From the NCBI RefSeq assembly GCF_029227915.1, contig NC_079878.1:2978001-3042000 (forward strand): 64,000 nucleotides of DNA, written 5' to 3'. Made by a program: the position numbers and the translations under genes. The stretch comes from Hydractinia symbiolongicarpus. Its lineage: Eukaryota > Cnidaria > Hydrozoa > Anthoathecata > Hydractiniidae. This document shows positions 1-12,650 of the stretch, in pieces (the stretch's first letter is position 1; each line of letters starts with the position of its first letter). The notes under the pieces are model-generated. The model saw nothing but the letters and a program-made list of their open reading frames with translations, was not told the origin of the DNA and made no database searches.

Positions 1-203
1 AGCGTCCCATCAAAAATGAAAACATTTTTAAAAACTACAAGTCTCATGGGCTTTAGTGGTGAAATAATAATTTAAAAAATCGTTCGGGAAATGAGTTTAC
101 TCCCTGGGTACTTTCTTTGTATACTTTTGACTATACGGGCCGAGTCCGGAATTTACGGGAAATCGCAGGTTTTCGTTTGCCGGCGATTAAACTTCTTTTA
201 TTC
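1..203 (+). repeat. Reference type A monomer (203 bp)
   Basis: This is the first complete unit; the next begins at 204. In order it holds an A-rich dyad (about 11-29), a repeated GTCTCAT word (here altered to GTCCCAT at 4, and intact at 41), an AT-rich stretch (about 61-80), CGTTCGGG (81-88), CTCCCTGGG, the GTATAC palindrome (119-124) followed by TTTTGACTATACGGG, the GCCGAGTCC signature (140-148), GGG runs, TTTTCGTTTGCCGGCGATT (about 171-188) and the ACTTCTTTTATTC tail. This copy has the common GGGCTTTAGTGG and CGCAGG variants. Confidence 0.93.
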
Positions 204-618
204 AGCGTCTCATCAAAAATGAAAACATTTCTAAAAAATACAAGTCTCATGCGTTTTAGTGGTGAAAATATAATTTAAAAAATCGTTCGGGAAATGAGTT
301 TACTCCCTGGGTAACTTCTTTGTATACTTTTGACTATACGGCCGAGTCCGGGATTTACGGGAAATCGCGGGTTTTCGTTTGCCGGCGATTAAGCTTCTTT
401 TGTTCAGCGTCCCATCAAAAATGAAAACATTTTTAAAAACTACAAGTCTCATGGGCTTTAGTGGTGAAATAATAATTTAAAAAATCGTTCGGGAAATGAG
501 TTTACTCCCTGGGTACTTTCTTTGTATACTTTTGACTATACGGGCCGAGTCCGGAATTTACGGGAAATCGCAGGTTTTCGTTTGCCGGCGATTAAACTTC
601 TTTTATTCAGCGTCTCAT

Positions 619-638
619 CAAAAATGAAAACATTTTTG
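619..638. repeat. Dyad symmetry at monomer start (example copy)
   Basis: A perfect 8-bp inverted repeat: arm CAAAAATG, four-base centre AAAA, arm CATTTTTG. It recurs in every monomer with the TTTTTG variant. Monomers with TTTTTAAAA keep seven paired bases, and those with TTTCTG break the right arm. It could extrude as a short hairpin or cruciform, but no function is shown. Confidence 0.8.
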
Positions 639-2432
639 TAAACTACAAGTCCCATGCGCTTTAGTGGCGAAAAAATAATTTAAAAAATCGTTCGGGAAAT
701 GAGTTTACTCCCTGGGTACTTTCTTTGTATACTTTTGACTATACGGGCCGAGTCCGAGGTTTACGGGAAATGGCGGGTTTTCGTTTGCCGGCGATTAAAC
801 TTCTTTTATTCAGCGTCTCGTCAAAAATGAAAACTTTTTTAAAAACTACAAATCTCATGGGCTTTAGTGGTTAAATAATCATTTAAAAAATCGTTCGGGA
901 AATGAGTTTACTTCCTGGGTACTTTCTTTGTATGCATTCGACTATACGGGCCAAGCCCGGGATTTACGGGAAATCGCGGGTTTTCGTTTGCCGCCGATTA
1001 TACCACTTTCATTAAGCGTCTCATTAAAAATGAAAACATTTCTGAAAACTACAAGTCTCATGCGTTTTAGTGGTGAAAAAATAATTTAAAAAATCGTTCG
1101 GGAAATGAGTTTACTCCCTGGGTACTTTCTTTGTATACTTTTGACTATACGGCCCGAATCCGGGATTTACGGGAAGTCGCGTGTTTTCGTTTGCCGGCGA
1201 TTAAACTTCTTTTATTCAGCGTCTCATCAAAAATGAAAACATTTTTAAAACTACAAGTCTCATGCGTTTTAGTGGTGAAAAGATAATTGAAAAAATCGTT
1301 TTGGAAATGAGTTTACTCACAGGGTACTTTCTTTGTATACATTTGACTATACGGGTCAAACCCGGGATTTACGGGAAATCGCGGGTTTTCGTTTGCCGGC
1401 GATTAAACCACTTTCATTAAACGTCTCATCAAAAATGAAAACATTTCTAAAAATTAAAAGTCTCATGCGTTTTAGTGGTGAAAAGATAATTTAAAAAATC
1501 GTTTTGGAAATGGGTTTACTCACAGGGTACTTTCTTTGCATACATTTGACTATACGGGCCAAGCCCGGGATTTACGGGAAATCGCGGGTTTTCGTTTGCC
1601 GGCGATTAAACCACTTTCATTAAGCGTCTCATCAAAAATGAAAACATTTCTAAAAAATACAAGTCTCATGCGTTTTAGTGGTGAAAATATAATTTAAAAA
1701 ATCGTTCGGGAAATGAGTTTACTCCCTGGGTACCTTCTTTGTATACTTTTGACTATACGGCCGAGTCCGGGATTTACGGGAAATCGCGGGTTTTCGTTTG
1801 CCGGCGATTAAGCTTCTTTTGTTCAGCGTCCCATCAAAAATGAAAACATTTTTAAAAACTACAAGTCTCATGGGCTTTAGTGGTGAAATAATAATTTAAA
1901 AAATCGTTCGGGAAATGAGTTTACTCCCTGGGTACTTTCTTTGTATACTTTTGACTATACGGGCCGAGTCCGGAATTTACGGGAAATCGCAGGTTTTCGT
2001 TTGCCGGCGATTAAACTTCTTTTATTCAGCGTCTCATCAAAAATGAAAACATTTCTAAAAAATACAAGTCTCATGCGTTTTAGTGGTGAAAATATAATTT
2101 AAAAAATCGTTCGGGAAATGAGTTTACTCCCTGGGTACCTTCTTTGTATACTTTTGACTATACGGCCGAGTCCGGGATTTACGGGAAATCGCGGGTTTTC
2201 GTTTGCCGGCGATTAAGCTTCTTTTGTTCAGCGTCCCATCAAAAATGAAAACATTTTTAAAAACTACAAGTCTCATGGGCTTTAGTGGTGAAATAATAAT
2301 TTAAAAAATCGTTCGGGAAATGAGTTTACTCCCTGGGTACTTTCTTTGTATACTTTTGACTATACGGGCCGAGTCCGGAATTTACGGGAAATCGCAGGTT
2401 TTCGTTTGCCGGCGATTAAACTTCTTTTATTT

Positions 2433-3242
2433 AGCGTCTCATCAAAAATGAAAACATTTTTGTAAACTACAAGTCCCATGCGCTTTAGTGGCGAAAAAAT
2501 AATTTAAAAAATCGTTCGGGAAATGGGTTTACTCCCTGGGTACTTTCTTTGTATACTTTTGACTATACGGGCCGAGTCCGAGGTTTACGGGAAATGGCGG
2601 GTTTTCGTTTGCCGGCGATTAAACTTCTTTTATTCAGCGTCTCGTCAAAAATGAAAACTGTTTTAAAAACTACAAATCTCATGGGCTTTAGTGGTTAAAT
2701 AATCATTTAAAAAATCGTTCGGGAAATGAGTTTACTTCCTGGGTACTTTCTTTGTATGCATTCGACTATACGGGCCAAGCCCGGGATTTACGGGAGATCG
2801 CGGGTTTTCGTTTGCCGCCGATTATACCACTTTCATTAAGCGTCTCATTAAAAATGAAAACATTTCTGAAAACTACAAGTCTCATGCGTTTTAGTGGTGA
2901 AAAAATAATTTAAAAAATCGTTCGGGAAATGAGTTTACTCCCTGGGTACTTTCTTTGTATACTTTTGACTATACGGCCCGAATCCGGGATTTACGGGAAG
3001 TCGCGTGTTTTCGTTTGCCGGCGATTAAACTTCTTTTATTCAGCGTCTCATCAAAAATGAAAACATTTCTAAAAACTACAAGTCTCATGGGCTTTAGTGG
3101 TGAAATAATAATTTAAAAAATCGTTCAGGAAATGAGTGTACTCCCTGGGTACTTTCTTTGTATACTTTTAACTATACGGGCCGAGTCCGGAATTTACGGG
3201 AAATCGCAGGTTTTCGTTTGCCGGCGATTAAACTTCTTTTAT
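2433..3242 (+). repeat. Four-monomer module, first of two tandem copies (810 bp)
   Basis: The series of a TTGTAAAC unit (2433), a CTCGTCAAA unit with ACTGTTTT (2636), a CTCATTAAAA unit (2838) and a GGGCTTTAG unit (about 3041) is repeated at 3243, 3446, 3649 and 3854. The corresponding part of the downstream block (7705 onward) has the series once. Confidence 0.85.
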
Positions 3243-4052
3243 TTAGCGTCTCATCAAAAATGAAAACATTTTTGTAAACTACAAGTCCCATGCGCTTTAG
3301 TGGCGAAAAAATAATTTAAAAAATCGTTCGGGAAATGAGTTTACTCCCTGGGTACTTTCTTTGTATACTTTTGACTATACGGGCCGAGTCCGAGGTTTAC
3401 GGGAAATGGCGGGTTTTCGTTTGCCGGCGATTAAACTTCTTTTATTCAGCGTCTCGTCAAAAATGAAAACTGTTTTAAAAACTACAAATCTCATGGGCTT
3501 TAGTGGTTAAATAATCATTTAAAAAATCGTTCGGGAAATGAGTTTACTTCCTGGGTACTTTCTTTGTATGCATTCGACTATACGGGCCAAGCCCGGGATT
3601 TACGGGAGATCGCGGGTTTTCGTTTGCCGCCGATTATACCACTTTCATTAAGCGTCTCATTAAAAATGAAAACATTTCTGAAAACTACAAGTCTCATGCG
3701 TTTTAGTGGTGAAAAAATAATTTAAAAAATCGTTCGGGAAATGAGTTTACTCCCTGGGTACTTTCTTTGTATACTTTTGACTATACGGCCCGAATCCGGG
3801 ATTTACGGGAAGTCGCGTGTTTTCGTTTGCCGGCGATTAAACTTCTTTTATTCAGCGTCTCATCAAAAATGAAAACATTTCTAAAAACTACAAGTCTCAT
3901 GGGCTTTAGTGGTGAAATAATAATTTAAAAAATCGTTCAGGAAATGAGTGTACTCCCTGGGTACTTTCTTTGTATACTTTTAACTATACGGGCCGAGTCC
4001 TGGATTTTCGGGAAATCGCAGGTTTTCGTTTGCCGGCGATTAAACTTCTTTT
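3243..4052 (+). repeat. Four-monomer module, second tandem copy (810 bp)
   Basis: This is the second copy of the series beginning at 2433. Its last unit carries TCCTGGATTTTCGGG rather than the TCCGGAATTTACGGG of the first copy, and matches 8314-8516 instead. Copy 2 of the large block therefore kept the end of this second module. Confidence 0.8.
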
Positions 4053-5272
4053 ATTCAGAGTCTCATCAAAAATGAAAACATTTCTAAAAACTACAAGTCT
4101 CATGGGCTTTAGTGGTGAAATAATAATTTAAAAAATCGTTCGGGAAATAAGTTTACTCCCTGGGTACTTTCTTTGTATACTTTTGACTATACGGGCCGAG
4201 TCCGGGATTTACGGGAAATCGCAGGTTTTCGTTTGCCGGCGATTAAACTTCTTTTATTCAGCGTCTCATCAAAAATGAAAACATTTTTAAAAACTACAAG
4301 TTTCATGGGCTTTAGTGGTTAAATAATAATTTAAAAAATCGTTCGGGAAATGAGTTTACTCCCTGGGTACTTTCTTTGTATGCATTCGACTATACGGGCC
4401 AAGCCCGGGATTTACGGGAAATCGCGGGTTTTCGTTTGCTGGCGATTAAACCACTTTCATTAAGCGTCTCATCAAAAATGAAAACATTTCTGAAAACTAC
4501 AAGTCTCATGCGTTTTAGTGGTGAAAAAATAATTTAAAAAATCGTGCGGGAAATGAGTTTACTCCCTGGGTACTTTCTTTGTATACTTTTGACTATACGG
4601 CCCGAGTCCGGGATTTACGGGTAGTCGCGGGTTTTCGTTTGCCGGCGATTAAACCACTTTCATTAAGCGTCTCATCAAAAATGAAACATTTCTGAAAACT
4701 ACAAGTCTCATGCGTTTTAGTGGTGAAAAGATAATTGAAAAAATCGTTTTGGAAATGAGTTTACTCACAGGGTACTTTCTTTGTATACATTTGACTATAC
4801 GGGTCAAACCCGGGATTTACGGGAAATCGCGGGTTTTCGTTTGCCGGCGATTAAACCACTTTCATTAAACGTCTCATCAAAAATGAAAACATTTCTAAAA
4901 ATTACAAGTCTCATGCGTTTTAGTGGTGAAAAGATAATTTAAAAAATCGTTTTGGAAATGGGTTTACTCACAGGGTACTTTCTTTGTATACATTTGACTA
5001 TACGGGCCAAGCCCGGGATTTACGGGAAATCGCGGGTTTTCGTTTGCCGGCGATTAAACCACTTTCATTAAGCGTCTCATCAAAAATGAAAACATTTCTA
5101 AAAAATACAAGTCTCATGCGTTTTAGTGGTGAAAATATAATTTAAAAAATCGTTCGGGAAATGAGTTTACTCCCTGGGTACCTTCTTTGTATACTTTTGA
5201 CTATACGGCCGAGTCCGGGATTTACGGGAAATCGCGGGTTTTCGTTTGCCGGCGATTAAGCTTCTTTTGTTC

Positions 5273-8200
5273 AGCGTCCCATCAAAAATGAAAACATTTT
5301 TAAAAACTACAAGTCTCATGGGCTTTAGTGGTGAAATAATAATTTAAAAAATCGTTCGGGAAATGAGTTTACTCCCTGGGTACTTTCTTTGTATACTTTT
5401 GACTATACGGGCCGAGTCCGGAATTTACGGGAAATCGCAGGTTTTCGTTTGCCGGCGATTAAACTTCTTTTATTCAGCGTCTCATCAAAAATGAAAACAT
5501 TTCTAAAAAATACAAGTCTCATGCGTTTTAGTGGTGAAAATATAATTTAAAAAATCGTTCGGGAAATGAGTTTACTCCCTGGGTACCTTCTTTGTATACT
5601 TTTGACTATACGGCCGAGTCCGGGATTTACGGGAAATCGCGGGTTTTCGTTTGCCGGCGATTAAGCTTCTTTTGTTCAGCGTCCCATCAAAAATGAAAAC
5701 ATTTTTAAAAACTACAAGTCTCATGGGCTTTAGTGGTGAAATAATAATTTAAAAAATCGTTTGGGAAATGAGTTTACTCCCTGGGTACTTTCTTTGTATA
5801 CTTTTGACTATACGGGCCGAGTCCGGAATTTACGGGAAATCGCAGGTTTTCGTTTGCCGGCGATTAAACTTCTTTTATTCAGCGTCTCATCAAAAATGAA
5901 AACATTTTTGTAAACTACAAGTCCCATGCGCTTTAGTGGCGAAAAAATAATTTAAAAAATCGTTCGGGAAATGAGTTTACTCCCTGGGTACTTTCTTTGT
6001 ATACTTTTGACTATACGGGCCGAGTCCGAGGTTTACGGGAAATGGCGGGTTTTCGTTTGCCGGCGATTAAACTTCTTTTATTCAGCGTCTCGTCAAAAAT
6101 GAAAACTTTTTTAAAAACTACAAATCTCATGGGCTTTAGTGGTTAAATAATCATTTAAAAAATCGTTCGGGAAATGAGTTTACTTCCTGGGTACTTTCTT
6201 TGTATGCATTCGACTATACGGGCCAAGCCCGGGATTTACGGGAAATCGCGGGTTTTCGTTTGCCGCCGATTATACCACTTTCATTAAGCGTCTCATTAAA
6301 AATGAAAACATTTCTGAAAACTACAAGTCTCATGCGTTTTAGTGGTGAAAAAATAATTTAAAAAATCGTTCGGGAAATGAGTTTACTCCCTGGGTACTTT
6401 CTTTGTATACTTTTGACTATACGGCCCGAATCCGGGATTTACGGGAAGTCGCGTGTTTTCGTTTGCCGGCGATTAAACTTCTTTTATTCAGCGTCTCATC
6501 AAAAATGAAAACATTTTTAAAACTACAAGTCTCATGCGTTTTAGTGGTGAAAAGATAATTGAAAAAATCGTTTTGGAAATGAGTTTACTCACAGGGTACT
6601 TTCTTTGTATACATTTGACTATACGGGTCAAACCCGGGATTTACGGGAAATCGCGGGTTTTCGTTTGCCGGCGATTAAACCACTTTCATTAAACGTCTCA
6701 TCAAAAATGAAAACATTTCTAAAAATTAAAAGTCTCATGCGTTTTAGTGGTGAAAAGATAATTTAAAAAATCGTTTTGGAAATGGGTTTACTCACAGGGT
6801 ACTTTCTTTGCATACATTTGACTATACGGGCCAAGCCCGGGATTTACGGGAAATCGCGGGTTTTCGTTTGCCGGCGATTAAACCACTTTCATTAAGCGTC
6901 TCATCAAAAATGAAAACATTTCTAAAAAATACAAGTCTCATGCGTTTTAGTGGTGAAAATATAATTTAAAAAATCGTTCGGGAAATGAGTTTACTCCCTG
7001 GGTACCTTCTTTGTATACTTTTGACTATACGGCCGAGTCCGGGATTTACGGGAAATCGCGGGTTTTCGTTTGCCGGCGATTAAGCTTCTTTTGTTCAGCG
7101 TCCCATCAAAAATGAAAACATTTTTAAAAACTACAAGTCTCATGGGCTTTAGTGGTGAAATAATAATTTAAAAAATCGTTCGGGAAATGAGTTTACTCCC
7201 TGGGTACTTTCTTTGTATACTTTTGACTATACGGGCCGAGTCCGGAATTTACGGGAAATCGCAGGTTTTCGTTTGCCGGCGATTAAACTTCTTTTATTCA
7301 GCGTCTCATCAAAAATGAAAACATTTCTAAAAAATACAAGTCTCATGCGTTTTAGTGGTGAAAATATAATTTAAAAAATCGTTCGGGAAATGAGTTTACT
7401 CCCTGGGTACCTTCTTTGTATACTTTTGACTATACGGCCGAGTCCGGGATTTACGGGAAATCGCGGGTTTTCGTTTGCCGGCGATTAAGCTTCTTTTGTT
7501 CAGCGTCCCATCAAAAATGAAAACATTTTTAAAAACTACAAGTCTCATGGGCTTTAGTGGTGAAATAATAATTTAAAAAATCGTTCGGGAAATGAGTTTA
7601 CTCCCTGGGTACTTTCTTTGTATACTTTTGACTATACGGGCCGAGTCCGGAATTTACGGGAAATCGCAGGTTTTCGTTTGCCGGCGATTAAACTTCTTTT
7701 ATTCAGCGTCTCATCAAAAATGAAAACATTTTTGTAAACTACAAGTCCCATGCGCTTTAGTGGCGAAAAAATAATTTAAAAAATCGTTCGGGAAATGAGT
7801 TTACTCCCTGGGTACTTTCTTTGTATACTTTTGACTATACGGGCCGAGTCCGAGGTTTACGGGAAATGGCGGGTTTTCGTTTGCCGGCGATTAAACTTCT
7901 TTTATTCAGCGTCTCGTCAAAAATGAAAACTGTTTTAAAAACTACAAATCTCATGGGCTTTAGTGGTTAAATAATCATTTAAAAAATCGTTCGGGAAATG
8001 AGTTTACTTCCTGGGTACTTTCTTTGTATGCATTCGACTATACGGGCCAAGCCCGGGATTTACGGGAGATCGCGGGTTTTCGTTTGCCGCCGATTATACC
8101 ACTTTCATTAAGCGTCTCATTAAAAATGAAAACATTTCTGAAAACTACAAGTCTCATGCGTTTTAGTGGTGAAAAAATAATTTAAAAAATCGTTCGGGAA

Positions 8201-9170
8201 ATGAGTTTACTCCCTGGGTACTTTCTTTGTATACTTTTGACTATACGGCCCGAATCCGGGATTTACGGGAAGTCGCGTGTTTTCGTTTGCCGGCGATTAA
8301 ACTTCTTTTATTCAGCGTCTCATCAAAAATGAAAACATTTCTAAAAACTACAAGTCTCATGGGCTTTAGTGGTGAAATAATAATTTAAAAAATCGTTCAG
8401 GAAATGAGTGTACTCCCTGGGTACTTTCTTTGTATACTTTTAACTATACGGGCCGAGTCCTGGATTTTCGGGAAATCGCAGGTTTTCGTTTGCCGGCGAT
8501 TAAACTTCTTTTATTCAGAGTCTCATCAAAAATGAAAACATTTCTAAAAACTACAAGTCTCATGGGCTTTAGTGGTGAAATAATAATTTAAAAAATCGTT
8601 CGGGAAATAAGTTTACTCCCTGGGTACTTTCTTTGTATACTTTTGACTATACGGGCCGAGTCCGGGATTTACGGGAAATCGCAGGTTTTCGTTTGCCGGC
8701 GATTAAACTTCTTTTATTCAGCGTCTCATCAAAAATGAAAACATTTTTAAAAACTACAAGTTTCATGGGCTTTAGTGGTTAAATAATAATTTAAAAAATC
8801 GTTCGGGAAATGAGTTTACTCCCTGGGTACTTTCTTTGTATGCATTCGACTATACGGGCCAAGCCCGGGATTTACGGGAAATCGCGGGTTTTCGTTTGCT
8901 GGCGATTAAACCACTTTCATTAAGCGTCTCATCAAAAATGAAAACATTTCTGAAAACTACAAGTCTCATGCGTTTTAGTGGTGAAAAAATAATTTAAAAA
9001 ATCGTGCGGGAAATGAGTTTACTCCCTGGGTACTTTCTTTGTATACTTTTGACTATACGGCCCGAGTCCGGGATTTACGGGTAGTCGCGGGTTTTCGTTT
9101 GCCGGCGATTAAACCACTTTCATTAAGCGTCTCATCAAAAATGAAACATTTCTGAAAACTACAAGTCTCA
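5273..9170 (+). repeat. 26-monomer higher-order block, copy 2, shortened
   Basis: It follows copy 1 at offset 5272 up to about 8312, then at offset 4460 (3854 to 8314, and 4057 to 8517), so four monomers (about 810 bp) present in copy 1 are absent here. Similarity ends near 9170, where copy 1 reads TGCGTTTTAG and this copy reads TGGGCTTTAG. A sampled difference is C490 to T5762 at a CpG. Confidence 0.85.
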
Positions 9171-9207
9171 TGGGCTTTAGTGGTGAAATAATAATTTAAA
9201 AAATCGT

Positions 9208-10425
9208 TCGGGAAATGAGTTTACTCCCTGGGTACTTTCTTTGTATACTTTTGACTATACGGGCCGAGTCCGGGATTTACGGGAAATCGCAGGTTTTCGT
9301 TTGCCGGCGATTAAACTTTTTTTATTCAGCGTCTCATCAAAAATGAAAATATTTTTGTAAACTACAAGTCCCATGCGCTTTAGTGGTTAAATAATAATTT
9401 AAAAAATCGTTCGGGAAATGAGTTTACTTCCTGGGTACTTTCTTTGTATGCATTCGACTATACGGGCCAAGCCCGGGATTTACGGGAAGTCGCGGGTTTT
9501 CGTTTGCCAGCGATTAAGCTTCTTTTATTCAGAGTCTCATCAAAAATGAAAACATTTTTGTAAACTACAAGTCCCATGCGTTTTAGTGGTGAAAAAATAA
9601 TTTAAAATATCGTTCGGGAAATGAGTTTACTCCCTGGGTACTTTCTTTGTATACTTTTGACAATACGGGCCGAGTCTGGGGTTTACGGGAAATGGCGGGT
9701 TTTCGTTTGCCGGCGATTAAACTTCTTTTATTCAGAGTCTCATCAAAAATGAAAACATTTCTGAAAACTACAGGTCTCATGCGTTTTTGTGGTGAAAAAA
9801 TAATTTAAAAAACTGTTCGGGAAATGAGTTTACTCCCTGGGTACTTTCTTTGTATACTTTTGACTATACGGGCCGAGTCCGGGATTTACGGGAAATCGCA
9901 AGTTTTCGTTTGCCGGCGATTAAACTTTTTTTATTCAGCGTCTCATCAAAAATGAAAATATTTTTGTAAACTACAAGTCCCATGCGCTTTAGTGGTTAAA
10001 TAATAATTTAAAAAATCGTTCGGGAAATGAGTTTACTTCCTGGGTACTTTCTTTGTATGCATTCGACTATACGGGCCAAGCCCAGGATTTACGGGAAGTC
10101 GCGGGTTTTCGTTTGCCAGCGATTAAACTTCTTTTATTCAGAGTCTCATCAAAAATGAAAACATTTTTGTAAACTACAAGTCCCATGCGTTTTAGTGGTG
10201 AAAAAATAATTTAAAATATCGTTCGGGAAATGAGTTTACTCCCTGGGTACTTTCTTTGTATACTTTTGACAATACGGGCCGAGTCCGGGGTTTACGGGAA
10301 ATGGCGGGTTTTCGTTTGCCGGCGATTAAACTTCTTTTATTCAGAGTCTCATCAAAAATGAAAACATTTCTGAAAACTACAGGTCTCATGCGTTTTTGTG
10401 GTGAAAAAATAATTTAAAAAACTGT
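9208..10425 (+). repeat. Tandem duplication of three monomers (609 bp x 2)
   Basis: Rare markers such as GAAAATATTTTTG (9345 and 9954) and AATATCGTTCGGG recur 609 bases apart. The copies differ at a few sites, for example TCTGGGG near 9677 against TCCGGGG near 10286, and GATTAAGC near 9511 against GATTAAAC near 10120. Confidence 0.8.
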
Positions 10426-12650
10426 TCGGGAAATGAGTTTACTCCCTGGGTACTTTCTTTGTATACTTTTGACTATACGGGCCGAGTCCGGGATTTACGG
10501 GAAATCGCAGGTTTTCGTTTGCCGGCTATTAAACTTCTTTTATTCAGCGTCTCATCAAAAATGAAAACATTTTTGTAAACTACAAGTCCCATGCGCTTTA
10601 GTGGTGAAAAAATAATTTAAAAAATCGTTCGGGAAATGAGTTTACTCCCTGGGTACTTTCTTTGTATACTTTTGACTATACAGGCCGAGTCCGGGGTTTA
10701 CGGGAAATGGCGGGTTTTCGTTTGCCGGCGATTAAACTTATTTTATTCAGCGTCTCATCAAAAATGAAAACATTTTTGAAAACTACAAGTTTCATGCGTT
10801 TTAGTGGTGAAAAGATAATTGAAAAAATCGTTTTGGAAATGAGTTTACTCACAGGGTACTTTCTTTGTATACATTTGACTATACGGGCCAAGCCCGGGAT
10901 TTACGGGAAATCGCGGGTTTTCGTTTGCCGGTGATTAAACCACTTTCATTAAACGTCTCATCAAGAATGAAAACATTTCTAAAAATTACAAGTCTCATGC
11001 ATTTTAGTGGTGAAAAGATAATTTAAAAAATCGTTTTGGAAATGAGTTTACTCACAGGGTACTTTCTTTGTATACATTTGACTATACGGGCCAAGCCCGA
11101 GATTTACGGGAAATCGCGGGTTTTCGTTTGCCGGCCATTAAACCACTTTCATTAAGCGTCTCATCAAAAATGAAAACATTTTTAAAAACTACAAGTCTCA
11201 TGGGCTTTAGTGGTTAAATAATAATTTAAAAAATCCTTCGAGAAATGAGTTTACTCCCTGGGTACTTTCTATGTATACTTTTGACTATACGGGCCGAGTC
11301 CGGGATTTACGGGAAATCGCAGGTTTTCGTTTGCCGGCGATTAAACATCTTTTATTCAGTGTCTCATCAAAAATGAAAACATTTTTAAAAACTACAAGTC
11401 TCATGGGCTTTAGTGGTTAAATAATAATTTAAAAAATTGTTCGAGAAATGAGTTTACTCCCTGGGTACTTTCTTTGTATGCATTCGACTATACGGGCCAA
11501 GCCCGGGATTTACGGGAAATCGCGGGTTTTCGTTTGCCGGCGATTAAACCACTTTCATTAAGCGTCTCATCAAAAATGAAAACATTTCTGAAAACTACAA
11601 GTCTCATGCGTTTTAGTGGTTAAATAATAATTTAAAAAATCGTTCGGAAAATGAGTTTACTTCCTGGGTACTTTCTTTGTATGCATTCGACTATACGGGC
11701 CAAGCCCGGGATTTACGGGAAGTCGCAGGTTTTTGTTTGCCAGCGATTAAACTTCTTTTATTCAGAGTCTCATCAAAAATGAAAACATTTTTGTAAACTA
11801 CAAGTCCCATGCGTTTTAGTGGTGAAAAAATAATTTAAAAAATCGTTCGGGAAATGAGTTTACTCCCTGGGTACTTTCTTTGTATACTTTTGACTATACG
11901 GGCCGAGTCCGGGGTTTACGGGAAATGGCGGGTTTTCGTTTGCCGGCGATTAAACTTCTTTTATTCAGAGTCTCATCAAAAATGAAAACATTTCTGAAAA
12001 CTACAGGTCTCATGCGTTTTTGTGGTGAAAAAATAATTTAAAAAACTGTTCGGGAAATGAGTTTACTCCCTGGGTACTTTCTTTGTATACTTTTGACTAT
12101 ACGGGCCGAGTCCGGGATTTACGGAAAATCGCAGGTTTTCGTTTGCCGGCGATTAAACTTCTTTTATTAAGCGTCTCATCAAAAATGAAAACATTTTTAA
12201 AAACTACAAGTCTCATGGGCTTTAGTGGTTAAATAATAATTTAAAAAATCGTTCGAGAAATGAGTTTACTCCCTGGGTACTTTCTTTGTATACTTTTGAC
12301 TAAACGGGCCGAGTCCGGGATTTACGGGAAATCGCAGGTTTTCGTTTGCCGGCGATTAAACATCTTTTATTCAGTGTCTCATCAAAAATGAAAACATTTT
12401 TAAAAACTACAAGTCTCATGGGCTTTAGTGGTTAAATAATAATTTAAAAAATTGTTCGAGAAATGAGTTTACTCCCTGGGTACTTTCTTTGTATGCATTC
12501 GACTATACGGGCCAAGCCCGGGATTTACGGGAAATCGCGGGTTTTCGTTTGCCGGCGATTAAACCACTTTCATTAAGCGTCTCATCAAAAATGAAAACAT
12601 TTCTAAAAACTACAAGTCTCATGCGTTTTAGTGGTGAAAAAATATTTTAA

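Larger units (their letters stand above)
1..5272 (+). repeat. 26-monomer higher-order block, copy 1
   Basis: The block restarts at 5273: distinctive AGCGTCCC monomers at 1 and 406 return at 5273 and 5678, and a unit with a shortened TTTTAAAACTAC at 1218 returns at 6490, all exactly 5272 bases on. Internally it is nested: the three-monomer module 1-608 recurs at 1825-2432 (offset 1824, nine monomers), and 1262-1824 recurs at about 4710-5272 (offset 3448, 17 monomers). Confidence 0.88.

Noticed and set aside
119-136. Promoter-like TATAC boxes (GTATAC and TATACGGG)
   Set aside because: The words occur in every unit with no gene downstream. Satellite transcription is possible but nothing in the sequence fixes a start site.
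171-189. CENP-B box in TTTTCGTTTGCCGGCGATT
   Set aside because: It shares TTCG with the box core, but the required A and CGGG positions do not match. The CGTTCGGGAAATGAG segment also fails. No canonical CENP-B box was found in either orientation by eye.
9583-9780. Minus-strand frames beginning MRPVV or MRLVV recurring in many copies
   Set aside because: The repetition comes from the satellite itself. There is no recognisable domain, no conserved start context beyond the monomer, and no preference for synonymous change could be seen.
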